From an uncultured Christensenella sp. (GTDB lineage Bacteria > Bacillota > Clostridia > Christensenellales > UBA3700), in the NCBI GenBank assembly GCA_910577795.1, contig CAJTNW010000009.1:1695-50308 (forward strand): a stretch of DNA of 48,614 nucleotides. The letters run 5' to 3'. The notes under the pieces are model-generated. The model saw only the letters and a list, made by a program, of their open reading frames with translations, made no database searches and was not told where the DNA came from. Both the position numbers and the translations under genes were made by a program. This document shows positions 16,934 to 24,746 of this stretch, one piece after another. Position 1 is the first letter of the stretch. Each line of letters opens with the position of its first letter.

Positions 16934-17941
16934 TCATATTTCTATATCTATTGCATGCGCTATTGAAGGTATTGACTCCCCTTGCATAGTTGATAAACGA
17001 GAAAGCAATGCCCCAGTAGGCACAAGTAAAATTTTGTGTAATTTGCCTGCAAGTAATTCCTTATGCAAATAAGCAGAATATACTATTGCAGAACAACCTG
17101 CCCCACTACCACCTTGACCGCAATTTTGCTTTGATGTATAAACTCTTGCACCGCAGTCATCAAAGATATTGTCAGTTACTAAACCATCTACTTCGGCAAA
17201 ATGTTTTAATAAGTCAAGACCATATTTACCCAAATCCCCTGTAATTATCAAGTCATAATAGTCTGGAGTCCTATTCATATCTTTTAAATGAGTGGATATG
17301 GTGTCATAAGCGGCAGGAGCCATTGCAGCACCCATATTTGCAGCATCAATTATGCCATAATCTACAACTTTTCCAATAGTTACACTTTTAATTTTAGGAA
17401 AATTACCACTATTTTTTTCTAGCAAAACTGCACCTGCACCAGTAATTGTCCATTGGCTTGTTGGCGTTGGCTGAGTTCCTAACTCTAACGGAAATCTATA
17501 TTGCCTTTCTGCTGTGCCAAAGTGGGAACTTGTAGCACATACTGTTCTTTGCATATTATCTCCGTCCATAATCATACTTGCAACTGCCAGACTTTCACCA
17601 AAAGTGGAACAAGCACCATATAAACCCAAAAATGGAACTTCAAACTCTCTTGCACTAAAACTTGAGGATATAATTTGATTTAATAAATCTCCACCAAAAA
17701 TACAATCTATATTGTTATGAGTTAAATATTCCTTTTTTAAAACTCCGTCAATCACTTCCTTATGCAACTTGATTTCCGCTTTTTCGTAAGATTTACACTC
17801 CCACAAATCATCTTCTAGCAAATAGTCATAATAATCTTTAAAACTACCTTGTGCTTCCTCTGGACCAACAATAGTGTAAGTGTTTTTTATGCAAATATCG
17901 CTATCAATTACATAAGTTTGACTACCTCTTTTTTTACTCAT
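16934..17941 (-). CDS. spoVAD: Stage V sporulation protein AD (SpoVAD)
   Basis: 335 residues with a thiolase/ketoacyl synthase-like fold: FGACSTFGESLAVASMIMDG (about 107-128) and GQGGSGAGCSAIVYSAY near residue 275. SpoVAD binds dipicolinic acid at the forespore inner membrane and works with SpoVAC and SpoVAE. Its start overlaps the spoVAC stop by ATGA, so the two are translationally coupled. Confidence 0.96.
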   Translation of the reverse strand: MSKKRGSQTYVIDSDICIKNTYTIVGPEEAQGSFKDYYDYLLEDDLWECKSYEKAEIKLHKEVIDGVLKKEYLTHNNIDCIFGGDLLNQIISSSFSAREFEVPFLGLYGACSTFGESLAVASMIMDGDNMQRTVCATSSHFGTAERQYRFPLELGTQPTPTSQWTITGAGAVLLEKNSGNFPKIKSVTIGKVVDYGIIDAANMGAAMAPAAYDTISTHLKDMNRTPDYYDLIITGDLGKYGLDLLKHFAEVDGLVTDNIFDDCGARVYTSKQNCGQGGSGAGCSAIVYSAYLHKELLAGKLHKILLVPTGALLSRLSTMQGESIPSIAHAIDIEI

Positions 17942-18369
17942 GCAAATACCTCTATTAAATAAAAAATTATCCCTACTATTGCAGATAGTGTTACACCAGA
18001 TACTATAACTGGTCCTGCAATATCAAACATTTTTGACATAACTCCTTGAAAAACACCTTCTCTATTAAACTCTATTGCGGGCGAAACTATAGAGTTTGCA
18101 AAACCAGTAATAGGTATAATAGTACCCAGTTTATCGTATAGTCCCAATGCTGTCAAAAAACCACCTATAAAAATTAATGTTATAGTTGTTAGTGTTGCAA
18201 TTTCTTCCTGTGCAAGCATAGGCAAAGTTGCAGTATACAAATCCAATATACCTTCGCCTATCATACAAATAATTCCGCCAGTAATAAATGCAGTAAGCAA
18301 TGTTTTTAATTCTTGTGTTTTAGGAACTGTTTTGTTTACGTATTCCGAATATGCTGTCTTATCAATCAT
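17938..18369 (-). CDS. spoVAC: Stage V sporulation protein AC (SpoVAC)
   Basis: 143 residues with several membrane segments and the family motif IIPITGFANSIVSPAIEFNREG. SpoVAC behaves as a mechanosensitive channel component in Bacillus spores. GAGGAGAGG precedes the ATG. The start codon overlaps the stop of a 29-codon ORF upstream (ATGATTGA), so its translation may depend on that ORF. Confidence 0.95.
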   Translation of the reverse strand: MIDKTAYSEYVNKTVPKTQELKTLLTAFITGGIICMIGEGILDLYTATLPMLAQEEIATLTTITLIFIGGFLTALGLYDKLGTIIPITGFANSIVSPAIEFNREGVFQGVMSKMFDIAGPVIVSGVTLSAIVGIIFYLIEVFA

Positions 18370-18451
18370 CTAATTTCCTCTCCTCTATTATTTCATTACC
18401 TTTATAAAGAATTTCTGTTTCGCCAATATTGGAATTTTTTAAATCCTTCAT
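18362..18451 (-). CDS. Unlisted 29-residue ORF coupled to spoVAC
   Basis: It starts at ATG 18451, with GGAGG 5 nt upstream, one of the strongest sites in the window. It encodes a charged peptide beginning MKDLKNSNIGETEILYKGN and ending EERKLDD. Its TGA lies inside the spoVAC start region (ATGATTGA), an 8-nt overlap. It has no signal or membrane segment. I do not recognise it. It may be a real small sporulation protein, or a leader peptide whose translation opens the spoVAC ribosome site. Confidence 0.6.
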   Translation of the reverse strand: MKDLKNSNIGETEILYKGNEIIEERKLDD

Positions 18452-18465
18452 ATTTCCTCCATATC

Positions 18466-18518
18466 GCAAAAAAAATATGTATATATTAATTGTAACCAAT
18501 GACATTTAATATATACAT
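18466..18518 (-). terminator. AT-rich hairpin between sigF and the spoVA genes
   Basis: A perfect 12-bp stem, ATGTATATATTA (18477-18488) with TAATATATACAT (18507-18518), with an 18-nt loop, followed on the minus strand by a run of eight T. It could end or attenuate the spoIIA transcript before spoVAC. Confidence 0.6.
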
Positions 18519-18539
18519 TATTTGTAATTTAATATTTAT

Positions 18540-19259
18540 TTAGCCCGTAAGTTCATTTTTTAACTTGTTTATAATTTTAGATTCAAGTCTTGATACCTGA
18601 ACTTGTGATACACCTAAAATTTTTGCAATTTCACTTTGGGTTTTATCCTTGTAATATCTTAATATAATCAACATTTTTTCTCGTTGCGGTAATTTTTGTA
18701 TACAGTCTTTAAGGGTTAATTTATCCAACATATCCTGCTCATTGCTGCTATCTGATAATCTGTCAATAAGGCTTTTGCCACTATCGTCATCACTTTTTTC
18801 ATAAATACTGACAGGCATTTTAGAACTATCCAAAATATAAACAACTTCTTGCTCGTCAATATCAAATTTTTTTGCAATGACACTTATTTCAGGCTCTTTA
18901 GCATTTACTTGTTGATACTCTTCAACAAACTGACCAATTTTATAAGACATTGTTTTTAACGCACGCGATACTTTAATTGCACCATCATCACGAATAAACC
19001 TTTTAATTTCACCAGTTATCATAGGCACTGCGTAAGTAGATAATCTAACCCCAAAATCCGGATTAAAATTATTTATTGCCTTAATTAAACCTAATGAACC
19101 TAATTGCATAAGGTCATCATATTCGATATTTTTGCCCTTATAACGTTTAACAATGCTTTTTATCAACGGGATATTTTCTTTTAGCAAAATTTCTTTTGCA
19201 TCTATATCTCCGCTTTGAGATAGCAATATTAATTCTTTTGTCTTTTCAGCATCAATCAT
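18540..19259 (-). CDS. sigF: RNA polymerase sporulation sigma factor SigF
   Basis: About 239 residues from the ATG at 19259, preceded by GAGGGAG; it overlaps the spoIIAB stop as ATGATTGA. Region 2 (YDDLMQLGSLGLIKAINNF and ISTYA-like LSTYAVPMITGEIKRFIRDD) and region 4 with its helix-turn-helix (KTQSEIAKILGVSQVQVSRLE) are intact. SigF is the first forespore-specific sigma factor, held by SpoIIAB until released by SpoIIAA. The order spoIIAA-spoIIAB-sigF is the universal spoIIA operon. Confidence 0.96.
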   Translation of the reverse strand: MIDAEKTKELILLSQSGDIDAKEILLKENIPLIKSIVKRYKGKNIEYDDLMQLGSLGLIKAINNFNPDFGVRLSTYAVPMITGEIKRFIRDDGAIKVSRALKTMSYKIGQFVEEYQQVNAKEPEISVIAKKFDIDEQEVVYILDSSKMPVSIYEKSDDDSGKSLIDRLSDSSNEQDMLDKLTLKDCIQKLPQREKMLIILRYYKDKTQSEIAKILGVSQVQVSRLESKIINKLKNELTG

Positions 19260-19689
19260 GAACTCCCTCATTACCAATTAATTTAGTCATCACAATTGTT
19301 GTTCCCTTATTTTTTTCGCTATATACCTCAAAATCATCCATAAAAGACTGCATCAATGTAAAGCCCATTCCGCTACGGTCACTATCTGGTTTGGTTGTAA
19401 AAAATGGCATCATTGCTTTTTCTATATCGCTTATACCAACACCATGGTCAATTATTGTAATTTTGGCTTTATTTCCACTTGTTTCAACTTTTATCAAAAT
19501 CTCGCCATTTTCAACTTTTTCATATCCATGCACTATGCAATTAGTAACTGCTTCTGAAACAGCAGTTTTTATATCGTCTAATTCTGACAACGTTGGGTCT
19601 AATGGCACTAAAAAACCAGCAACTGTATTTCTTGCAAACTTTTCATTTTCACTTATACTTTTTAATTTTAATTCAAAATAATTTTCCAC
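19252..19689 (-). CDS. spoIIAB: Anti-sigma F factor SpoIIAB
   Basis: 145 residues from a GTG at 19689, with GGAGG 6 nt upstream. This start gives the family's normal length; longer frames upstream lack a ribosome site. GHKL kinase motifs are present: N-box SEAVTNCIVHGY, G1 DHGVGI and G2 RSGMGFTLM. It binds and inhibits SigF, and phosphorylates SpoIIAA on serine. The GTG start may lower its level relative to SpoIIAA. Confidence 0.96.
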   Translation of the reverse strand: MENYFELKLKSISENEKFARNTVAGFLVPLDPTLSELDDIKTAVSEAVTNCIVHGYEKVENGEILIKVETSGNKAKITIIDHGVGISDIEKAMMPFFTTKPDSDRSGMGFTLMQSFMDDFEVYSEKNKGTTIVMTKLIGNEGVHD

Positions 19690-19702
19690 AATAAACCTCC
19701 AA

Positions 19703-20011
19703 TTAAGATATTTTTTCCATAATAGTGTATATTCCACTCATTGTAAGCACTCTGTCTATCTGCTTATTTGAACCTGTTATCAATGCTATTGCGCCTGTCT
19801 TTTTTATCAATTTGTAACGTCCAAGCAAAACACCAATACCCGTACTATCCATAAAAGTTAAGCCAGTCAAATCAAATATAACCTTGTCAAACTTTTCATT
19901 TAATATGCATTTATCAATGTTGCGTCTTGTATAATCTGCTACACTCTCATCAAGTTCTCCATTTAATGAGATAATTAAACTGCCATTACCTTTGCTAGTT
20001 TTTATATTCAT
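19703..20011 (-). CDS. spoIIAA: Anti-anti-sigma factor SpoIIAA
   Basis: 102 residues, a STAS domain. The phosphorylated serine is Ser56 in FMDSTGIGVLLGRY. The unphosphorylated form binds SpoIIAB and frees SigF. First gene of the spoIIA operon, with AGGAGG before the ATG. Spo0A and sigma-H control is expected from the family. Confidence 0.96.
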   Translation of the reverse strand: MNIKTSKGNGSLIISLNGELDESVADYTRRNIDKCILNEKFDKVIFDLTGLTFMDSTGIGVLLGRYKLIKKTGAIALITGSNKQIDRVLTMSGIYTIMEKIS

Positions 20012-20080
20012 TTAACATTTTCCTCCTACACGCGATTTAACTAAATTATAACTGAATACCAAAATAAAATATTTCCGTTT

Positions 20081-20090
20081 ATGTCGCATA
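20081..20090 (-). promoter_or_regulatory. Possible Spo0A box upstream of spoIIAA
   Basis: The plus strand reads ATGTCGCATA, one mismatch from the TGTCGAA core of Spo0A sites, about 70 nt upstream of the spoIIAA start. Position and expected control fit, but a single short match is weak. Confidence 0.3.
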
Positions 20091-20102
20091 TCAATAGCAA
20101 AT

Positions 20103-20151
20103 GTCAATATCCCCAAAATTTCAAATATCTTCAAATTTTGGGGATATTGAC
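20103..20151. repeat. Perfect 19-bp inverted repeat between spoIIAA and the adjacent plus-strand gene
   Basis: The left arm 20103-20121 (GTCAATATCCCCAAAATTT) is the exact reverse complement of 20133-20151; the loop is 11 nt. No T-tract follows on either strand, so it is not an ordinary terminator. The right arm's end overlaps the -35 box of the neighbouring plus-strand promoter, which suggests an operator or an RNA/DNA structure. Confidence 0.9.
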
Positions 20152-20175
20152 TTGCACCTTAAAAAATGCTTTAAT
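20147..20175 (+). promoter_or_regulatory. Promoter of the interrupted small membrane-protein gene
   Basis: TTGACT (20147-20152), a 17-nt spacer ending TGC, then TTTAAT (20170-20175), an extended -10 form. The -35 box lies largely in the right arm of the 19-bp inverted repeat. Confidence 0.55.
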
Positions 20176-20198
20176 TAAATTAATATTAGGGGGATATT

Positions 20199-20645
20199 AT
20201 GAAAAAGAAAATTGCTATAATTTCAATAAGTGTAGTATTAGTTTTACTTTTGATAATTGGCTTATTTTGCGTTATTTATTTTAATGTAAGTGTAGATATA
20301 ACAAAAGATATAGACAAAGTATTCTCTCAAAGTGAAGTGACTTACTATTATCCTACCTCTTGCCCACCATCTGAATACATTTATCAATTATCTTCAGAGG
20401 ACGCATAAGAAATTGTTAAACGAAACTTAAAAGATATAAAATTTAAGCATACAACTATATACCCTATTTTATATGGTGGCAGTAGTTCAATTAATTGTGG
20501 TGATTTAAGTATAGGCAAAAGTTATTATTTATTTGTAAATAACAAGGCTTTAAAACTAACTGACGAAATATCTGAAGCATTTAATAAAATAAATGATGAT
20601 ATTATTGCTATTGCAACACGTATTCCTAATAAATTATTTAATTAG
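20199..20645 (+). pseudogene. Small membrane-anchored protein gene interrupted by one in-frame stop codon
   Basis: The first part (69 codons) starts with a basic N-terminus and one membrane segment (about 4-30), then an extracytoplasmic stretch ending QLSSEDA. A TAA at 20406-20408 follows. The same frame then stays open for 78 more codons (EIVKRNLKDIKFKHTTIYPI, ending ATRIPNKLFN) to TAG at 20643-20645, just before a terminator. Reading the TAA as CAA, GAA or AAA would give a continuous 148-residue protein. AGGGGG precedes the ATG. A recent nonsense mutation, a sequencing error or stop readthrough are all possible. Family not recognised. Confidence 0.7.
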
Positions 20646-20671
20646 ATTTTTAAACTAATAAATATTATTAT

Positions 20672-20708
20672 AAAAAAGACTATGACACAATTTGTCATAG
20701 TCTTTTTT
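20672..20708. terminator. Bidirectional terminator
   Basis: GACTATGACA (20678-20687) pairs with TGTCATAGTC (20693-20702) around a 5-nt loop, with A and T tracts outside. It serves the interrupted gene on the plus strand and the DivIVA-like gene on the minus strand. Confidence 0.9.
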
Positions 20709-20716
20709 ATTAACTT

Positions 20717-21307
20717 TTAAGCAATGCCTAAAGATTTTATCAAGTTATTAAAATCCGGATTAGATAAAATTCTTTCTATCTCCTCATCAGTTGCAATTAA
20801 ATCTTCATTCGCCTTATTTTGTTTGCTTTGTATTCGTGCAACTTCTTTGCTATATTGTTCTTCCGCTTCATTTAGTCCTGCTTTAGTATTTAAAGCAATT
20901 CCTTTATCAATTCTTTCTATCAATTCATTTTCCAAAACGGATAAAACACCAATTACTTCTCCCTTTAAACTATTAAAACCAACTATACCTTTACATTTTT
21001 CTGCATAACTGTTCCACTTATCTCTCCAAATTCTAAGTCGCTCCAATTCTATATTATAACTCTTTTTAACAAGCATCTCCATCTCTTGTGCTTTTTCAAT
21101 AGCAGTAATCAGAGCCTTGTTTACATTATCCTCTCGCATTTTATATTCGTCTAATTGCTTGTTTAAATTATTATTTAAGTGCAACAGTTCAGAAATACGC
21201 ATATTTTTATCAGCAATAGTCTGCTTGTAACTATCTGTTTCCTTTGCAATATAACTATCTACTTGCTCTTTGTTATAACCCTTTTTAACTATATCAAAAC
21301 TATACAT
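20717..21307 (-). CDS. DivIVA-like coiled-coil protein
   Basis: 196 residues. The N-terminus, MYSFDIVKKGYNKEQVDSYI, matches the DivIVA domain pattern (F-x-x-V-x-x-GYN-x-x-QVD-x-Y). It is followed by heptad-rich coiled coils (about 25-95 and 125-170). DivIVA proteins gather at curved membranes and organise division, polar growth or sporulation. The lipid-binding tip of true DivIVA is not obvious, so this may be a GpsB-like or accessory relative. It stands alone between terminators; AGGTG precedes the ATG. Confidence 0.75.
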   Translation of the reverse strand: MYSFDIVKKGYNKEQVDSYIAKETDSYKQTIADKNMRISELLHLNNNLNKQLDEYKMREDNVNKALITAIEKAQEMEMLVKKSYNIELERLRIWRDKWNSYAEKCKGIVGFNSLKGEVIGVLSVLENELIERIDKGIALNTKAGLNEAEEQYSKEVARIQSKQNKANEDLIATDEEIERILSNPDFNNLIKSLGIA

Positions 21308-21414
21308 ATTTCACCTCAAAACATACTTTATGCAAAACATAATTTTCGCTATTTATATATTAACATAATTATTACTTTTAAAAATAAATATAATGTCGAA
21401 TTAGTATTTTTATT

Positions 21415-21454
21415 GTCAAAAATCAAATTAGTTCCGATTTTTGGTGGATTAAAT
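21415..21454 (+). repeat. Intergenic motif copy A (TTAG-N3-CGATTTTY-N3-KGRTT)
   Basis: The core TTAGTTCCGATTTTTGG starts at 21428 and continues TGGATT. It is the best-structured copy: CAAAAATC (21417-21424) pairs with GATTTTTG (21436-21443) around an 11-nt loop. It lies in the gap upstream of the DivIVA-like gene. Confidence 0.6.
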
Positions 21455-21489
21455 ATTACATAATCATAAATTAACTATCAAAATTGTAT

Positions 21490-21519
21490 AAAAAAGCCAG
21501 ACTATTATTAGTCTGGCAA
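21490..21519 (-). terminator. Terminator after the multi-pass membrane-protein gene
   Basis: GCCAGACT (21496-21503) and AGTCTGGC (21510-21517) form an 8-bp stem with a 6-nt loop. TTTTTTATA follows on the minus strand. Confidence 0.85.
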
Positions 21520-21541
21520 AACAACTTTTTTTAATATAAAT

Positions 21542-22135
21542 TTATTTTTCTTCGTCTATGTTTTCTTTTTCTGTTTTCTCTTTTTTTTCTTCTTTTGTGG
21601 TATAAGTTACATAATGGTCATCATCTTTAACTTTGCTATCCTGTTTTATTGCAAACAAACCAAAAATTATATACGCAATTCCTATTAACATAATAACTGC
21701 TGGGATAACATATTTCCAAACATCTAGTATTGTACTTACAAGTACTATTGCACTTGAAACAATAACTATAAGTCCAAACCTCATGGCTTTAGGAGACCAT
21801 TTGCACACCTTATCGGCTATTACTATACCTATACCAAAAAATAATGGTATAATTACAATTATTTTTCCGACAGGCAAATTTTCCACTTTGAAAGATATAG
21901 AAACAACTAAATAAATGCCCGCAAGCAACATTGATAAAACATATATTATAGGTGCTTTTTTTACAATTGCATAAGCAAGCAAACAAGCAGTAAAAAATAA
22001 AATAACAATAGTATACCACGGTGCGAAAAAGTCGTCAATATATTTCACATCCAATTGGTCTAGCAATAAAAGTAATCCAAAAATTACCATTAAAATACTA
22101 AGTACAAGTTTTAAAACGTTATCTTTATTTTTCAT
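21542..22135 (-). CDS. Multi-pass membrane protein of unknown function
   Basis: 197 residues with about six hydrophobic segments between residues 7 and 165. The second half resembles the small membrane-spanning repeats seen in LiaF/DUF5668-type proteins. A charged tail follows, ending in a lysine/glutamate-rich stretch (about 170-197). No catalytic motif is seen. It lies 68 nt downstream of lgt on the same strand and may share its transcript. Confidence 0.6.
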   Translation of the reverse strand: MKNKDNVLKLVLSILMVIFGLLLLLDQLDVKYIDDFFAPWYTIVILFFTACLLAYAIVKKAPIIYVLSMLLAGIYLVVSISFKVENLPVGKIIVIIPLFFGIGIVIADKVCKWSPKAMRFGLIVIVSSAIVLVSTILDVWKYVIPAVIMLIGIAYIIFGLFAIKQDSKVKDDDHYVTYTTKEEKKEKTEKENIDEEK

Positions 22136-22203
22136 TATTCTCCACTAAAATTATTAATAATAAGTCACTAAAAACATTTTATGACAACAAATTAATAATG
22201 TTA

Positions 22204-23211
22204 CTAATCTTCTTTTTTATTATTTTTATCCTTTTTAAAATATGCTAAAAAATCATTTTTCAATTTTAAAAAGCCTTTTTCTTCTTTAACTTTTAAATCC
22301 TCATTATCATCTTCTTCTACGATAATATCAGATACTCCTTCCACATACTCAGGCGGTTCGTGAACAATTTGAAAATGTCTTTCATACATTTTAGCAGTTT
22401 CAAACTTTATAATACCAAGTTGCAATAATACTAAGAATACAACACCAACTGCTGCACATAAGAAACATATTAATTGAACGACGCGTACACTGCCCCACAT
22501 TAGTTGTCCAACTTTTACAAACTCTAATATACCTCTTACAACACCATACCAAATAATGTACAATACTGACATAAAGCCAACTTTTAACTTTTTCTTAATA
22601 GTAAATGTCAATGCCAACATAACAATTAGCATTATTAAGTTAAGCATCATTTCATAAAAGAAATTTGCAGCATGCCAAGCATATTTACCACTATCATAAA
22701 CCCATACTGCTAAAGGGAATTTTTGAAAAGCAGGATTAGTTATTTCAAAACCATAAAGTTCACCATTTACAAAATTACCCCAACGACCTATAACTTGTCC
22801 TAATAGCAAACATGGTACAATTAAATCAGTAATTCTAAAAAATGATTTTTTGTATATTCTGCAAGAAATATATACACCAAGAGCACCCATAGGTATACCA
22901 CCAATAATTGTAAGTCCTCCTTCTGATATATTAAAGGCATCTAAAAATCCGCTCCAACTTGTAAAGTAATGGTCAAACCTTGGAACAACGAAAAACAACC
23001 TTGCACCAAAAATAGCAAATACTATTGCAAATAAGAAAGTCGACAAACAAAAATCTGGCTCAACTTTTTCCCTTTTTGCAAGAAATATTAACAAAAATAA
23101 TGCACAAACCATACCTGTGGTTAAAATAACACCATACCAATGTATTGTTAAGCCAAACAATTCAAAAGTATTGTCTATTGCAGATATAAAATTTGTATAT
23201 AAACTACTCAT
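22204..23211 (-). CDS. lgt: Prolipoprotein diacylglyceryl transferase
   Basis: 335 residues and about seven membrane segments. The Lgt signature is present as GRWGNFVNGELYG (about residues 140-153), with the catalytic arginine/asparagine region intact. Lgt moves diacylglycerol from phosphatidylglycerol to the lipobox cysteine of prelipoproteins. The C-terminal tail of about 60 residues is charged (VEEDDNEDLKVKEEKG) and longer than in typical Lgt. The gene lies 13 nt after galK, so the two are probably cotranscribed, an unusual pairing. Confidence 0.93.
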   Translation of the reverse strand: MSSLYTNFISAIDNTFELFGLTIHWYGVILTTGMVCALFLLIFLAKREKVEPDFCLSTFLFAIVFAIFGARLFFVVPRFDHYFTSWSGFLDAFNISEGGLTIIGGIPMGALGVYISCRIYKKSFFRITDLIVPCLLLGQVIGRWGNFVNGELYGFEITNPAFQKFPLAVWVYDSGKYAWHAANFFYEMMLNLIMLIVMLALTFTIKKKLKVGFMSVLYIIWYGVVRGILEFVKVGQLMWGSVRVVQLICFLCAAVGVVFLVLLQLGIIKFETAKMYERHFQIVHEPPEYVEGVSDIIVEEDDNEDLKVKEEKGFLKLKNDFLAYFKKDKNNKKED

Positions 23212-23224
23212 ATTTTATCCTCAA

Positions 23225-24502
23225 TTAAATTTCTACTTGTCTTGTACCACTATTGCGAATAGAAATTTCAAATACATTATCAGTACCAAAAACTGCCTTT
23301 AAACTGCTTACTAAAGTATCTGTAAGTTCTGTTGGAATATATGCTATCATAGTACCAGCAAAACCACCACCATGCACGCGAATTGCACCTTGAGAACCGC
23401 AAATATTTTTGCTCAAAGCAAGCGCCATAGGAATACGCATATCACGGTCACCTTCTGGATAGCAGTTTTGCAACAATTTATAAGAACTATCTCCGCTTTG
23501 ATTAATCATTTGATAATATTTATCAATATCTACATTTTTAATTGCAAGTGCACAATTATCCACTCTATCATTTTCATCAAAATAATGCATAGCCCTCAAA
23601 ATCGCTCTACCAGATACATCACTTTGAATAATTGGTATAGTAGATAAAAATTTATCTTTACTAACAAATCTAAGCACTTTTTGTCCAAATATTTTTGCAA
23701 CATCTTCCATTTCTGTACGAATTGATGCGTATTGGTCTGTAAGTCCACAGTGGTCACCGCCACAATTTACAAGCACAATATCTACACCATCAAATTTCCA
23801 AGGAATACTTTCAACCTCAGGAGCCTTAGTATCTTTAAAGTCAATATAACTTACACCGCCTAATGCAATAGCAGACTGGTCCATTAAACCACAAGGCTTA
23901 CCAAAGTACTCGCTTTCTGCAAGATGAGAGGCATAAGCCTTAGTTAAAGCATCCATTTTTCTGTCATTATAAAGTACATTTAAAATTTCACAAACAAGCA
24001 CTTCAAAACAAGCAGAGGAACTTACACCTGCACCTTTAAATACATCTGAAGTAGTAGTTGCATAAAAACCGCCAATTTTGTAACCGTTTTGTTTAAAATA
24101 AGCACAAACACCGCGAACTAAGCCTTCACTTTTGCCATGCTCAGAAGTTTTTGGCTCTAAGTCATTTATATCTACAACAAGTGGCGGATAACCAACAGAT
24201 GCAATAGTAATGGTACCCTCTATAACTGGAGTAACCATTGCAATAGTATCCACACTAATAGAGGCACACAAAACTTTACCATTGTTATGGTCTGTATGAT
24301 TTCCGCAAACCTCTATTCTTCCCGGAGAAGAAAATATTAACACGTTTTCGCCACTGAATTCACTATGTATTTGATATAATTCTTTATATCTTTTAATTTG
24401 ATATTCCAAGCCATTATTTTTTGCATAAAGATTAGCGCACTCTTTTGCAAAATTACTATTAGAACCTAAATTTTCAAAATCTTGTTTATTTAAGAATTTC
24501 AC
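23225..24502 (-). CDS. galK: Galactokinase
   Basis: About 425 residues from a GTG at 24502, preceded by GGAGG; upstream in-frame starts have no ribosome site. GHMP-kinase fold: the substrate motif reads GRIEVCGNHTDHNNG (about 58-72), where most galactokinases have GEHTDY. The ATP loop is GAGVSSSACFE, the catalytic aspartate lies in CGLMDQSAIALGG, and the C-terminal motif is RVHGGGFAGT. It phosphorylates galactose at C1 in the Leloir pathway. It is divergent from galT across a 244-nt gap with two promoters. Confidence 0.93.
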   Translation of the reverse strand: MKFLNKQDFENLGSNSNFAKECANLYAKNNGLEYQIKRYKELYQIHSEFSGENVLIFSSPGRIEVCGNHTDHNNGKVLCASISVDTIAMVTPVIEGTITIASVGYPPLVVDINDLEPKTSEHGKSEGLVRGVCAYFKQNGYKIGGFYATTTSDVFKGAGVSSSACFEVLVCEILNVLYNDRKMDALTKAYASHLAESEYFGKPCGLMDQSAIALGGVSYIDFKDTKAPEVESIPWKFDGVDIVLVNCGGDHCGLTDQYASIRTEMEDVAKIFGQKVLRFVSKDKFLSTIPIIQSDVSGRAILRAMHYFDENDRVDNCALAIKNVDIDKYYQMINQSGDSSYKLLQNCYPEGDRDMRIPMALALSKNICGSQGAIRVHGGGFAGTMIAYIPTELTDTLVSSLKAVFGTDNVFEISIRNSGTRQVEI

Positions 24503-24566
24503 TAAATTTTCCTCCAAATAACTATTATATTTATTAATTTTATTTATTACATAATAAGTATATTTT

Positions 24567-24595
24567 ATTTTAGCACAAAAAAAATTAAAAAGCAA
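24567..24595 (-). promoter_or_regulatory. Sigma-A promoter of galK
   Basis: Minus strand TTGCTT (24590-24595), a 17-nt spacer ending TGC, then TAAAAT (24567-24572), an extended -10. It lies about 65 nt upstream of the GTG start. Confidence 0.65.
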
Positions 24596-24622
24596 TATTT
24601 TTTGCAAAAACTTATAATATAC

Positions 24623-24651
24623 TTGCTAATATTAATAAAATATTATATAAT
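24623..24651 (+). promoter_or_regulatory. Sigma-A promoter of galT
   Basis: TTGCTA (24623-24628), a 17-nt spacer and TATAAT (24646-24651). The -35 boxes of the divergent galK and galT promoters are about 27 nt apart, so one regulator could control both. I see no clear operator between them. Confidence 0.6.
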
Positions 24652-24746
24652 TAACATATAATGTTGATAGCAAATAGTAAATATTACTTAATATCAATAA
24701 AATTTTTATTAATTAATCAAAATATTTTTAGATTTAGGAGAAAAAT

